This document shows, piece by piece, positions 1-10,814 of a stretch of DNA of 64,000 bases. Where the stretch lies: NCBI GenBank assembly GCA_947311845.1, contig CAMZMU010000040.1, positions 69,731,560-69,795,559 on the forward strand, given 5' to 3'. Made by a program: the position numbers and the translations under genes. The notes beneath the pieces are model-generated. The model worked only from the letters and a program-made list of their open reading frames with translations. It searched no databases and was not told where the DNA came from. Position 1 is the stretch's first letter. The number at the start of each line of letters is the position of its first letter. This DNA is from Poa pratensis. Taxonomy: Eukaryota; Streptophyta; Magnoliopsida; Poales; Poaceae.

Positions 1-1480
1 AAAAAAAGTTGTGCGTTTGAAACCAAGGATTCCAATGCTAGCACCCTATTAGGGCATTCTTTAAGAACATCTTGGAAAAAATTTAGAGAGTACACCTAGG
101 CGTACCATACTCTTATAGACGGCATAATTGAAAGTACAAGACGGCTACAAATCATTGCGAACAACGAGCGTAGTACGAACTCCACACCAGACTAGTCCAA
201 GATAGCCACCACCGACATTACAACTACAAAGGAAATAAAACCTATCCTAAACTGAGTGACTAAGCCATATCTCGACCGATGATAGTCACCTCTGAAGATC
301 CGCTTCCACTTAAACTCCCCTTGTCGACGCACCATCCACCCTTGATGTCGGATGGAGGTGTCAAGTGAATGGATGCACTTGGTCGGTCCCGAGAAAGGCA
401 TCATCTTGGACTTCCTGCGACGGCCTACATTACGCCCTTGAGGATCAAACCTTGAATAATGATAAGCACCGGAGTAAAGCAACAAGGAACTCCAAGCCGT
501 GTCTCCAAACGCGTTGCTTCCAACGGAGTGATGACGTCGGGACGTCGTCATCACGCCAATCTAACCGGATATAGGCTTTCGACCAGAGATATCACCCAAA
601 CCGACGTGAGAGCGAGGGAAATGCCGACACACCTCGATGACGCATCCAAGGAGGGAATGACATCCACAGGTGTCGCCACCATCGGCACCGGTCGAAAACG
701 GGTAAGACTTTCGTCTGTATCGGCACGCACCTCCCTCCTTGCTCACTGGAATGGAGCAACCATCCCTATTTTTCACACCGCGCGCCCCCATCGTAGCCCC
801 TAGCCATCATAGCCGAAACGCCGTGGTTCACCCGCGACCCGCTCGGACTAGACCTCTCCCTTCTTCCACCTCCAACTTGGCCAAGCACTCGCAGGCCCAC
901 ACCAAACTTCCGCCTCTTACATGGTTGAGGAACTGTCGCACCACAACTATCACACTCTGGACAGTTGTGTTACAGCCGACCCTCAAACCCAAATCGGGAC
1001 CAGATCTGGACCGTACCGCCACCAGCATGTCGCCCGCGCCCTTTCCACTGCAGCAATCGCCACCTTTAGGAGCCATCGCCAGCAGGAGCACCTTACCACC
1101 AGCTTCTCCTCCAAGACGGTGTATGGCCGCGACAGGGCCTCCAGGTCGCATCAGCACCTCCAGGTCACGCCGCCGCCTCCAGCCCGCACGCCACATGCCT
1201 GCTTGTTGCTAGTCCTCCGTGCCAAGCTCCATCGCTCCGCCTCGCCACCCACCATGTGCTGCTTCCCAATTCCTCCATCATGCGCCGCCCACCATGACAC
1301 ACGTAGGATGCCTGACGGGGTGCCGCTCCTTCCCTGCCCGCCGCCTTCGTCGGCCAGGCGTCGACACCTCTACCAGCGCCAGCGACTAGTTGGGTCGTGG
1401 AAGGGGCTCGAGCTGCTAGGGTTTCTATCCTCCGGGGTCGCCACGCGCGTGCGACCTAGGAGCGGAGGGGTAAAATTCCT
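1..1480 (-). mobile_element. possible degenerate retroelement body, unassigned
   Basis: No intact gene is visible. Read on the minus strand the stretch begins near 1480 with a GC-rich segment containing 'aaaccctag', as in plant non-LTR element leaders, and becomes AT-richer toward position 1. Overlapping open frames on both strands (192-1541) resemble no protein I recognise and look like chance frames in GC-rich DNA. The leader resembles in style, not in sequence, the non-LTR element that starts at 31826. It could equally be an LTR of a large non-autonomous element. Confidence 0.25.
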
Positions 1481-1814
1481 CCAGGAAATAATAAAACTGA
1501 ATGTGGTGAAAACAAACTCTCAGCTAGTAGAGAGATGGTAGATTTGCATATAAAATGTGTGAGTCTAAAAAAATCGGCAAACATTATCCTTTCACTTTGT
1601 GAAAGCGGATGTCGAGTGCACTGCGTATTATATCCATTAGCCTCATTCATAGAATCTCGATTTTTTTTCTCCAATTAATGGCTAACACAATGGATCCTAT
1701 CTACGGAGCACCTTTCTGCAGAAGTGGTGAATCATAATGATATCCGCCTAGCTAGCAAATGCGCTAAATTGATTGTAGTGCATTTGCTTAAGTATTCCTT
1801 CAATTACAAATCCA

Positions 1815-1866
1815 ATAACAACAAAGCCTTTTGTTCCAATCAAGTTTGGTAGGCTAGAGTGGAACC
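1815..1866 (+). mobile_element. RTE/LINE-like tail motif (relic)
   Basis: The string 'aacaacaaagccttttg' followed by 'caagtttggtaggctagag' matches a motif I remember as common in plant RTE-type LINE sequences (the usual form reads caagttggggtaggctagag). Only about 50 bp is recognisable and it carries several mismatches, so this is an old relic. The family assignment is from memory. Confidence 0.25.
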
Positions 1867-1936
1867 TAAAAAAATGCTTCTACAAAAGAGTGAAGCGAGA
1901 AATAACAAAGTATAAACAGGTAAAGTAAGGTTCTAA

Positions 1937-3090
1937 GGCTATGTTTGTTTCCGCTTCAGCTTGAGCTTTTGAGGTTGAAAATCGGAAGCGCAAACAAACA
2001 GCCATCGGTAGAAAAGCGCTGGTCAGAAGCGCGGTAGAAAATGAACGTAGCGCGCGAGCGAGACGGAAAGCTAGTCCGGGGGTGCTTTTCGCCGCTTCCC
2101 GAGCTTCTGGAAATGCATGGACGAAAATAGCCTCCACCGCAAGGTCGCGACCCGGCTAGAAGAGGAGCTAGTCCCCATCCTCACCACCGGCAGGAGTAGC
2201 TCATCCCCGTCGTCCGGCAGTCCAGCGGCGGCCGTCACGCATCGTCTAGCAGTCTCCTCGCCAGATCTCGTCTCCATCGGCCGTCGGCCACTGGAGCTCC
2301 TCGATCCGCCGCCGCTAGCGGGCCCTGCTTCGTCTGATGCTGTCCCTCGCCCTGTCTCGTCGCCGTCGGCCCCGGCGACCGGAGCTCCTCGATCCGGCGC
2401 CGCCGCGTCGCGCTGCCTCGTCCGCTGCGTCTCCTCGCCCTGTCTCGTCGCCGTCGGCCGTCGGCCGCCGCCACTAGAGCACCTCGATCCGCCGCCACTG
2501 GAGCTCCTCGTCTCCTCGCCCTGTATTTTTTCTGACTATTTTTCTTCTGAAAAGTTCCGTTAGCATTATGGGAAACAAAAAACGAATACACCGAACCGAA
2601 AAAAACACATCAACAATTTCAAAACAGCGTAATCTTGAATCCCACTTTTTAATTTCCGTCATTTTCACATACAAGCTTGTTGCGAATTGAAGAATTCAGC
2701 TTGTTGCAAAAATGTCGTTGCAAATCCAATTGATATTAATCGAGAAAGAAAAATCAAGGGTATTAGCCAGAAAAATCCGTAGCAACACACGGACATTTGC
2801 TAGTATTTAAAAAAAACTGTAAACTGCGGTAATTTAGCTCTTAAATATCGTAATTATGAATAGAATTGGTAAAAAACAGCTATTTCGCTTCAAATCGGCA
2901 CTTATATAACATCTTCAGCACTCAGGGGCATTCCAGACATTTCACACAGAAAACCAACAGCTACAGCTGCCAACAGCACTCCTGCCAAACATCAAATCTC
3001 TGCTTCTAACAGCTGCTTCTCACAGTTGCTTTTCCACAGCTCAAAAGCTACAGCTGCTTCTCAAAAGCTGCAGCCCAAACAAACAGACCC
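1937..3090. mobile_element. PIF/Harbinger-type non-autonomous element
   Basis: The left end reads GGCTATGTTTGTTTCCGC and the right end, reverse-complemented, reads GGGTCTGTTTGTTTGGGC. Both continue into 'gcttttgag', giving imperfect terminal inverted repeats of roughly 30 bp. The element is flanked by a direct TAA at 1934-1936 and 3091-3093, the 3-bp target duplication typical of PIF/Harbinger. Its 1154 bp contain no transposase; the 2117-2563 (+) frame is a GC-rich low-complexity reading (P, S, A, R). The right arm is rich in 'cagctgcttctcaaaagc' type subterminal repeats. Presumably it was mobilised in trans. Confidence 0.8.
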
Positions 3091-3259
3091 TAAAACATTG
3101 ATTATTGATTTTCATGAAGTCTTATCAAGTATCAAATGTAGAGGTGTATTTCTATCCTCCCAGTCGCTTTTTACCGTCTCCTCCCATGCCAACTTTGGTG
3201 GTACTTCCCCACTTAGTATAATCACTACCCAGAGTTCCACTTATTGGTGCTTTAGGAGG

Positions 3260-3420
3260 CACTACTAGAGAACCTACTATTACAGCCGGTCCCGTCTATA
3301 GAACTCAACGGGTTTTCCCAACTCGGAGCGATAGTTGCCGACGGTTTACCTGACCGAGTAGGGACCATCCAAGTCGGGCATTGCAAAAGGCCTTCACAAA
3401 CGATAGAGCCTGGCTGGTTT
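3260..3420 (+). mobile_element. possible CACTA element terminus
   Basis: The sequence CACTACTAGAGAACC at 3260 fits the start of a Triticeae CACTA terminal inverted repeat and is followed by GC-rich DNA with recurring 'gccggt', 'tcgg' and 'gacgg' words, as in CACTA subterminal arrays. I could not find the opposite end (ending TAGTG) or a 3-bp duplication, so this is a truncated end or a chance match. Confidence 0.3.
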
Positions 3421-4977
3421 TTCGGCCACCTCCACCAGGACTAAACGTGCTGGTTTATTGAGATGGTCGGGAGAATTTAGAGCCAGTTCGAAAAACAAAC
3501 AGACTCTGACAACCAGCGTCAGACATATTTTAAAATCGGCCGCTAATATTCGAAGAGTTCGTATGTCTCCGTATGTTTTGCATTTGATGTCCGTGTCCGG
3601 TGTTGACCAGAGGTTCCGGGACATATTCCGGACAGGCCGGATTAACCACTTTACTCGTTGCTGGAGAAGCTTCTCTTCAATCCAAGACATTAAATTCTTT
3701 TTGAGAGAGAGAGATTTTGAGAGACCATTAAGCAGTCTTTGTTTTAGCCACTTTACATTGCAAACGGCTTCTGAGACCCCAAAATAGGAATAAAAATAGA
3801 AAAAGGGCTGATGTGGGCCATTATCCGCCCCTACAATGCAGCCCCTAGTCTCCGTTGAAGCGATCACTATTGCTAATGCCTTTGCATAGGAGAACCAACA
3901 AATATAGGTGGAGATGTCATTACACCCATGCATGATGCATACCACGTGTGACAGCAAGGACTGGATCAAGAAGTGTCAAGGATTGAGACGACGTCGAAAC
4001 TCTTATAAGATGAATACGAGAAATTGTAGGAGGGAGATCAAGGGAATTAGGAGGGTGGATCATGGAAGGGATGGCGGTGGGTAGGGGCTTGTATATACCT
4101 ATGCTCAGGGATTAGGTGGTGCAGCACATTTTTTGGGTCTTTAAACGCCAGTGTGAATGGGTAACTTATGTCTTTAATGTAAACCATATGTGATCAAAAA
4201 GCATATCATATATGGATTTATAAATAAAAGTTCTCGATGAAACTATTTCTAGCGACTATTTTACTAGTCGTGTGTGGCCCACACTTCACGCATATAGTTT
4301 TCCCTACAGCCATGCCATTTGTTACTCCAACTTATCTTTTCAGCTTTGTCGGGCACATCTCTATTGTCCACCCTTTACTTTGTTCTGTCATGGAAGCATC
4401 AGTTATATTAAGTGCTTGTGCGAAGCAAAACAAACAAAAAATAAACAAACAAACAGCTCACATACGAAAGCAATAGAAATTCATAGGAAGGCCAAAAGGC
4501 TTCAAGGAATAAGTCAATTTCAATTTGAGGAATATCGATTTCAGTTTCAAATAAAACCCTAAAGACAGATAAGACTCCGACGCCCTTGATAGCATTTTCT
4601 TTCACTTTCATTTCTTCCTGAAGTTGTCTCGAATACTGGTCCAAGACTGCCTTGACTTTCCTAGTTATTACTCGAGCGCGCTGAGGCAACTCTGAATGTT
4701 CATAAAGATGATAGCAAAGGCAATCGATGAAAGAGTCGGAACAAATCTCGAATTGCATCCTTGGATTTAGCATAATTGTAAGCCACCCATAGTTTATGGG
4801 TGTTACACAATCATACTTGCGGAACACATTATTATCGCACATAATTCTCGTGCCACTTCCACCAAAAGTATTTCTAGGTTATATCTACCTGGAGTACCAA
4901 AGGATATCTATCACCTTTTCCATAGGTAAACTTGTCACATAATGTAGTTGCACTTGAACCAAACCTTTCAGCAATAT
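3421..4977. other. unassigned intergenic DNA
   Basis: Open frames at 3394-3969 (-), 3458-3787 (+) and 4408-4842 (-) resemble no family I know and lack convincing splice or start context. The last has a basic, helix-prone middle part (residues about 50-90). An A-rich block with 'aaacaaac' repeats lies at 4425-4455. I see nothing else that can be named. Confidence 0.4.
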
Positions 4978-5640
4978 TCTACCCACCAGTACTCGTCGCA
5001 CCACACGAGAAGGAACCCCTATACCTTTACGTGGCAGCCACCAACAGGGTGGTCAGTACCGTCCTCGTCGTCGAACGCCAAGAAGAAGGCCACGCCCATC
5101 GAGTGCAACGGCCCATATACTACCTCAGCGAGGTGTTATCCATATCAAAGCAGCGGTACCCGCACTACCAGAAGCTAGCCTACGGCGTCTTCATGAGTTC
5201 ACGTAAGGTGGTCCATTACTTCACCGAGCACCCGATCACAGTGGTGAGCGCCTCGGGCTTATCCGACATCCTCACCAACCCGGACGCAACAGGACGAGTC
5301 GCCAAGTGGGTCATCGAGTTAGGCCCGTGGGACCTGAAGTATATGCATCCCAACGCAATCAAGGCACAAGTACTCCTGGACTTCACAACCGAGTGGATCG
5401 AAGCCCAGCTGCCCAACTTACCCGACCTGTCCAACACGTGGACTATGTACTATGACGGATCCAAGAAATTCGATGGCGCAGGTGCAGGCATCATCCTGAT
5501 ATTGCCGAAAGGCGACAAACTTCGCTACGTACTACAGATGGACTTCCCTAGGCCCTCCAACAATGAAGCTGAGTATGAAGCTCTACTACACGGCATGCGG
5601 ATGGCCAAGAACTGCGGAGCCACTCGCCTCATGATCTACA
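4978..5640 (+). pseudogene. Ty3/gypsy (Tat-type) pol fragment: two RNase H domains
   Basis: The frame reads from the end of reverse transcriptase into the RT-linked RNase H (motif LYLYVAATNRVVS, then RYPHYQKLAYGV) and then into a second, archaeal-type RNase H (MYYDGSKK, with NEAEYEALLHGM near the end). Carrying both RNase H domains is characteristic of the Tat/Retand gypsy lineage. The coding match begins abruptly near 4978 and ends after 'RLMIY' near 5640, where a run-on of a few unrelated residues meets a stop. There is no gag, protease, integrase or most of RT. The + orientation is opposite to the gene at 6593-9424, which fits a Tat element with an antisense gene downstream of pol. Confidence 0.9.
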
Positions 5641-5806
5641 GGTCATCACACTAAAGCGCGGAAAACGTATCCGAATGCTCGGGGCCGGGGCTGCGTTTCA
5701 AACTTTCTATACAAATTATTGTCTTCGACAAGCATACACTCGGGGGCTGCCCCCACAGATTCAAATCATCCATTTCTAACTCCCCTCAGCGAGCATACAA
5801 ACTTGC

Positions 5807-6515
5807 CTATTCATCTACAGGCTCATCCTTGGGACCCACGTCCAACGGACCTACAAGCTCCTCCGTCTGCTTCTGCACCTGGCAGATGACCTTGCGCGCC
5901 CAGCCAAGGGTGCTTGTATAATGACTCCGCTCGGGCAGGCCTTCAGTAGCACCTTCAAAGTTAAAGTTCGGCCAGTGGAGTCACAAATACGCAAAGGCAA
6001 TATTTGCCCGACCTACAAGTTTAGCACCCAGCATTTTCTGGATCGCATTGCCATCACGGAACCTCGTCAGCAGAGCGGGTATACCTTGCGGTTGCTCGTT
6101 ATGCGGGAACATCGCTCGGTGCACTTTGGCCAAAGTACCTCAACAAGACTCCAATAGCAGGACAGCACGCCAAGCGCGATCCAGCAAGGTGGCAAGCACT
6201 CGCGCCTTTGGCTTGTCAGACCAGAAGTATAGAGAGCCGGAAGTTGTGCCTACAACGACCCGTCCAGTCGCTCCTCTACGCGAGTTTCTTCAGCCTTTTT
6301 GCAACGAAGACAAGTAAGCAACGTTAGCAGCATTTTAAAGCAACAACACTTGGCAGTCGAAGGTTTTGTCGAATGTCCTCACATTCCAGCTGCCGATTAA
6401 TCAACTCTAGTTCGCCAATCAAATAGTCCTCTCGTTCAGACGAGGGAGCGGGCCTCGCCCTCTCGACGTCCAGTTCAGCCCGCACATCCTTTAGCTCTTG
6501 CTCCAGAAGTCGACT
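5807..6515 (-). pseudogene. degenerate second copy of coiled-coil/C-terminal part of the antisense gene
   Basis: On the minus strand an acceptor-like 'ctttgcag' at about 6514 precedes a coiled-coil-like reading (LLEQELKDVRAELDVERA) that hits stops after about 55 codons. Further on, 6115-5807 reads HRAMFPHNEQPQGIPALL then GRANIAFAY, a TAG stop, LHWPNFNFEG and a terminal stop at 5807. That order mirrors exons 4-6 of the neighbouring intact gene (which has VHRNVFPQ in the same place). I infer a decayed tandem partial duplication lying just 3' of the intact gene. It could also be an unspliced extra 3' part of that gene, but the internal stops argue against it. Confidence 0.6.
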
Positions 6516-6592
6516 GCAAAGTGGAAAGCAAATTATACAAATGCCTTAGGGTTCATTACAAGCAAAATAGCAAAAGGAGTCAGCGCTACACC

Positions 6593-9424
6593 CTATGACA
6601 CTGACTCCGACCTAGACCTAACTGCGCGGGCAGCAACTTCAGCACTCCGGCGCTCCACCATGGACACCATGTCCTCTGCCAATCGCACCGCCTCCTCCTT
6701 CACCGGGCCCAACGATGATGTCCTTCCATCAGGCTTCCGCGGAAAGTCCGCAACAACCTTCTTGAAGTCACCCGCAACACCGTGACCCAGCAACAGTTTG
6801 AATGTAAGCTCTGAGCCACGTACCGTTTGGGCGCGAGTGAAGTTCGCCATGGTGGAGGACTCGGGGCCAAGCACCGCGGCCAAACCATCTACACTGGCAG
6901 GAGGCGTGCGCTGCGGAAAGACGTTCCTATGCACCGTGGCCAGAGCACCAGTCGACTTGGTCAGCGCATCGTTGGCATAGGCGCACATGGAGTCGAAGAT
7001 GCTGACGGCACGCTCCAGTGGAACATCCTCATCCGTCGGCTCCGTAGGAGGAGTCGCGCAAAAAGCACCTGCACATCCCAGAAACTAAGTACCAATTCGA
7101 CTGAATTGGGAGAACAAGACTTCAAGCGCGCGGCAAACAGGGATACATTACCTCCTACAACGTGGGCAAGTGCGAGCAGGCGCTCCATCTGCACTCTTTC
7201 GCCTTGGCGGGTGGCATCCTCGAGGTCGTTGGCTTCCTTCACCTTCCGCTCGGCGTCATCATGCTGAGCTTGGATCTCCTTCTCGAGCTCGTGCACTCGC
7301 CTCGCAGAAGACTCCTGATCGCCTGCATGAAGAAGGAATGCGTCAAGTGGTTGCGACACATGAGCAGACAGCAAGTCAACAACAACAAAGACAAGCGCTT
7401 ACGCTTCGACTGCTCCAGCGCAGCGCGAAGATCATCCCTCTCCTGCTCCAACTGGACGTAGGCCGCACCCGACTCCACGAGGTTGCGGTAGAAAGGCTGC
7501 ACGATGGAGATCAACACATGATTTTGAGCCTATGCCCAACTATGCTAGTTGCACATAGCCTCGGGGGCTACTCCCATCGGGAGCGCTGTCGCGCACCCGA
7601 TAAATCAACAAGACAGAAGATACTTACGTGATCCTGGAGCTGCGCCGCACTCGAAGAAGACGGAGCTGACAGGGCAGGTATTTTCAAAGCAGAGGGAGCC
7701 GCCATCTTCACAACCTCCGTCGTGGCCGCCGTGGTTGCCAAGGCCAAAGTCTTTGGAGGGCTCAGCTCTGCCCCCATGCCACTCGGAGTAGACGCATGTT
7801 CCCGGGCAGGTGATTGAGGCACATTCGGGCCATGGCCGGCGCTGCGCAAGCAAGAATCAAAATCAGCACATTGAGCACAAACAAGTACAGAAACTCAGAT
7901 TGAAGAAAGGTGCTTACCTCTCTTCCTCCTCTTCACTACCGAGATCGTCGACATCGAACAGTATGCCGAACTCGGTCGCGCCGCCAACAGGAGGCGCCAT
8001 GTCAAGCGGCTCAATCACCGCAGGCTCTGTCAGGCTGGGCGACGACGAACCCGAGTCACCATCATCACGAAGCTCAACCCTTTCGGATGGCGAGTCTTCG
8101 GCAACGACTTTGGCCTTGTCACGGCGCTGGCGTTTGAGCGGTTGCTCATCCTCCTCATCTTGCTCCGTTTCCTCCACCACTTCATCAGGAGAGGTGGTTG
8201 CCGAGGGAAGGGAGTCGTCTTCATCAACCGGCTCCACTTCAGGAAATTCCACCTTGAAGGTGGACCCATTTTCGGGCAGCGGAGGCAGACAGGTGGGAGT
8301 TGGGTGATCCTGCAAATCAAGCATACAGAAATTCAACACGAGCAAACATGCGAAGTACTAGTGCAACAATAAAACAGAGGAGTCGAAAGTAAACAGGGTC
8401 AGCTACATACCTCAGGCAGTGGATTATCGATCCCGTAAGGCTTCACTGGGCAGTCGACGTTACAGGGGTCGGTAGCTCTGAGGCTAGTCACGGACCGCAC
8501 AGAGGTCTCGACTTCCCTCTTCGACCGCGATTCCTTCGTTAGGCCAGACGAGTCATCCTCGCCTTGGTATTCCCACATCGGGCGGTCCCGCAGTCGTAGC
8601 GGCTGCACGCGCCTCCTCATCATCGTGGCAATAAGGTGGATGCCACCCACCTCCTTGCCCATTGCCTTCCGCAAATCGGCGACTGCGCCCAGCAGTGGCG
8701 CCACTTCAACCTTGTCAGCACTCGACAGCGAGTGCGCCCAGGCGTTCGACTTCCTCAGCGGCTTGTTAGCCTCAAAAGTGGGGACGCCTTCTTGCCCCAC
8801 GCGGACGTAAAACCACTTCTTTCGCCAGCCTTGGATGGAATCCGCCTGCTTCAGCAAGAAATAGTTGGTGTCGCCGCGCACTTGGATGCCGAAGCCGCCA
8901 ATGGGGTAGGTGTCGCCGCCGCCCACGTTCCTCTTCACGTTGAAGATGGCCTTCCACAGGCCCCAGTGCGGGTGCACTCCCAGGAAGCACTCACAGAGGA
9001 TGAAGAAGCAGGCAATGTGGAGGATGCCGTTCGGCGTCAGATCGTGCAGTTGGATCCCGTACGCGTACAGCAATCCGCGCACAAAATCGTGAAGGGGAAA
9101 GGAGAAGCCCCGGTGCAAGAAATCGACGAAACAAACGCGCTCCCTGGCTCGAGGTTGGGGGATTACCTCTTTCCCCTGAGCGCGCACGGCCAGCTGATCG
9201 GCCGGCGGCAGCATTCCGTCTTCCCGGAGCTCGTCAAGGTGTTGCGCCTTGACGGACGACTTGACCCAGTCGCCGGGAACTTTATTCAACATGTCAACGC
9301 CCGCGGCGTCAACAATGGTGGCGGCGCTCGCCGCCGTGCCTCCTCTCTTGGTCTTCGTCCCTGCCGCACCAGTGGCCGCAGAGCTCGCCGCCGCCGCGCC
9401 TTTCTTCGCACCCGCCTTCGTCAT
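6593..9424 (-). CDS. six-exon antisense gene carried by a Tat-type retrotransposon (Transposase_28/PF04195-like, coiled coil), intact
   Basis: Six exons can be joined with GT-AG introns and no stop: 9424-8411, 8309-7918, 7841-7628, 7529-7403, 7322-7152, 7068-6593. They total 2394 bp, or 797 residues. Residues about 50-300 resemble the plant 'putative gypsy-type transposon' domain (PF04195 from memory), with RGFSFPLHDFVRGLL and CECFLGVHPHWGLW. Exon 2 is acidic with a basic patch (LKRQRRDKAK) that could be a nuclear signal, and ends in EEEEER. Exons 4-5 form a charged coiled coil (about 550-640). Exon 6 has a helical C-terminal domain (VHRNVFPQ, LTFKLLLGHG). The start is the first ATG after a TATA-like box. 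The gene runs opposite to the pol fragment at 4978-5640. A homologue with the same layout lies at 59791-63653. Function is unknown; DNA or protein binding is only a guess. Intron 3 holds a 43-bp segment found inverted at 10627-10669. Confidence 0.8.
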
Positions 9425-9560
9425 GGTTAGCTTCTAGCCGAGGGCGCGTGGAAGAGCTTGGTGCACGGTGGCAATGGAATAGTAGGCGCGAGGAGGAAGA
9501 TGGAGCAAGGAAAGAGAACGGCGACAATGGGGATAAATTAATTTTTCCCCTCGCGGTGAG

Positions 9561-9570
9561 ATAAATATAC
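9561..9570 (-). promoter_or_regulatory. TATA-like box of the antisense gene
   Basis: On the minus strand 'gtatatttat' lies about 140 bp upstream of the ATG at 9424, followed by a short pyrimidine-rich leader. It is the only TATA-like motif I see close upstream. The homologous gene at 59791 also has a TATA box. Function is inferred from position. Confidence 0.45.
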
Positions 9571-9985
9571 CGTGGCGCCGTCCAATCTTAACCGTCCAAA
9601 CGGCATCAGCCGCAACGGCCTATATCCAACCCTACACGTGGCACTAGCGGAACGCAACCGTCACAGGCCACGCCGCCCACTACGCACGAGAAACAAGGCA
9701 ACCATCATCACGTCCCAAAAATTCCACGCCGTGCGGTCAAATCGGAACTGAACCGGCATCATCCCAGGTCAACACTGACAATGGGCCCACGCTGACGCGT
9801 CCCATCAGCGGAACTGCGCAAGCAAAGATCGTCATGCATGACGTCAGCTTTACGAGCTGGAGAATCTTTTGAGCCAGACTCTCGGTGCACACAACAAGAC
9901 AAAGCCAACAGGCTATCGAGTGCCCTCTACGGACCCGAGCTTTTTTTTGACTCCGGTGCACATTTCCACCCGAGCATGTCAATCA

Positions 9986-10213
9986 GTAAGTCCGCAGGCC
10001 GAACAGGGACTCCAGTCATCTGTCGAGTCCCCTACGTCACGCTTCAGTAGGCCGCAAGGCTGAACTTGGACTCCATTAATTTGTCGAGTCCGCAAACAGG
10101 CATTCTTCACAGTAGTCCAGCAGGCTGAAAGGGACTCCTTCATTTATCGAGTCCCCATATCATACTTCTGCACAGTAGGCCAGCAGGCTGACAGTTTCTA
10201 GGGATGATGACAT
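9986..10213 (+). repeat. degenerate tandem repeat, period about 61-65 bp, about 3.5 copies
   Basis: Units start with 'gtaggccagcaggctga' (variants at 9986, 10047, 10112 and 10175) and contain 'gggactcc' and 'tcgagtcccc'. The array lies upstream of the antisense gene, between it and the presumed 3' LTR side. The GAGTCCCC word recurs near the homologous gene at 59.8-63.7 kb (for example 61996, 62112, 63790), so it may be a family-specific element; a regulatory role is speculation. Confidence 0.7.
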
Positions 10214-10626
10214 GGCTAGCCTGGCGCACTCGACGGATCGGGACCAGTTAGATGCTCTTGGGCAAGAACCTAGCCAGCCTACATCAAGCCTGAGTCCCCG
10301 GACTCGAACCTGGAAAGAGCTGATAAGCTTCGACTCATGCCGCGGAGGTCTTACAGAGGATTTTACGATGAATTGGGTACCCAACGCGTCCGTCAGGATT
10401 TTCTTCATGCCTGCTGGCATGGAAATTACAGGGTGAACGCAGCGGGTGCGAGCCCTGGCCGGCTCGACGGATCAACGGGTCTTATCTTTGCACTTTGGGT
10501 GCAGCATCCGAGGAGTATGTGCGGCGGACGCATCTCGGGAATCGAATGTTTTGCGTCTGCTGTTGTTGTAAGCTTGTGTATGAAGCTGAATAGCCTTTGG
10601 GACTCGATGGTCCAGTTGTCTTGTGC

Positions 10627-10814
10627 TATCGGGGGCGCGACAGCGCTCCCGATGGGAGTAGCCCCCGAGATTGAGGTTAATCTCAATTGACATCCAGTCG
10701 AAAGATTTTTTTTGATACGCTCCTGATGGGAGTGAATGGTTGCCGAGGGAAGGGAGTCGTCTTCATCAACCGGCTCCACTTCAGGAAATTCCACCTTGAA
10801 GGTGGACCCATTTT
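10627..10814. other. patchwork of copied segments (filler DNA)
   Basis: Positions 10627-10669 are the reverse complement of 7560-7602 (intron 3 of the antisense gene) with one mismatch in 43. Positions 10737-10814 are identical over 78 bp and in direct orientation to 8195-8272 (inside exon 2, no splice boundary included). Between them 'gctcctgatgggagt' near 10720 echoes a piece of the first segment. Short copied pieces joined end to end next to a junction with unrelated DNA (10815 onward) look like template-switch filler from double-strand-break repair. The first segment may alternatively be the tip of the element's 3' LTR (TATCGGGGGC against TGTCGGGGGG at 58760). Confidence 0.7.
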
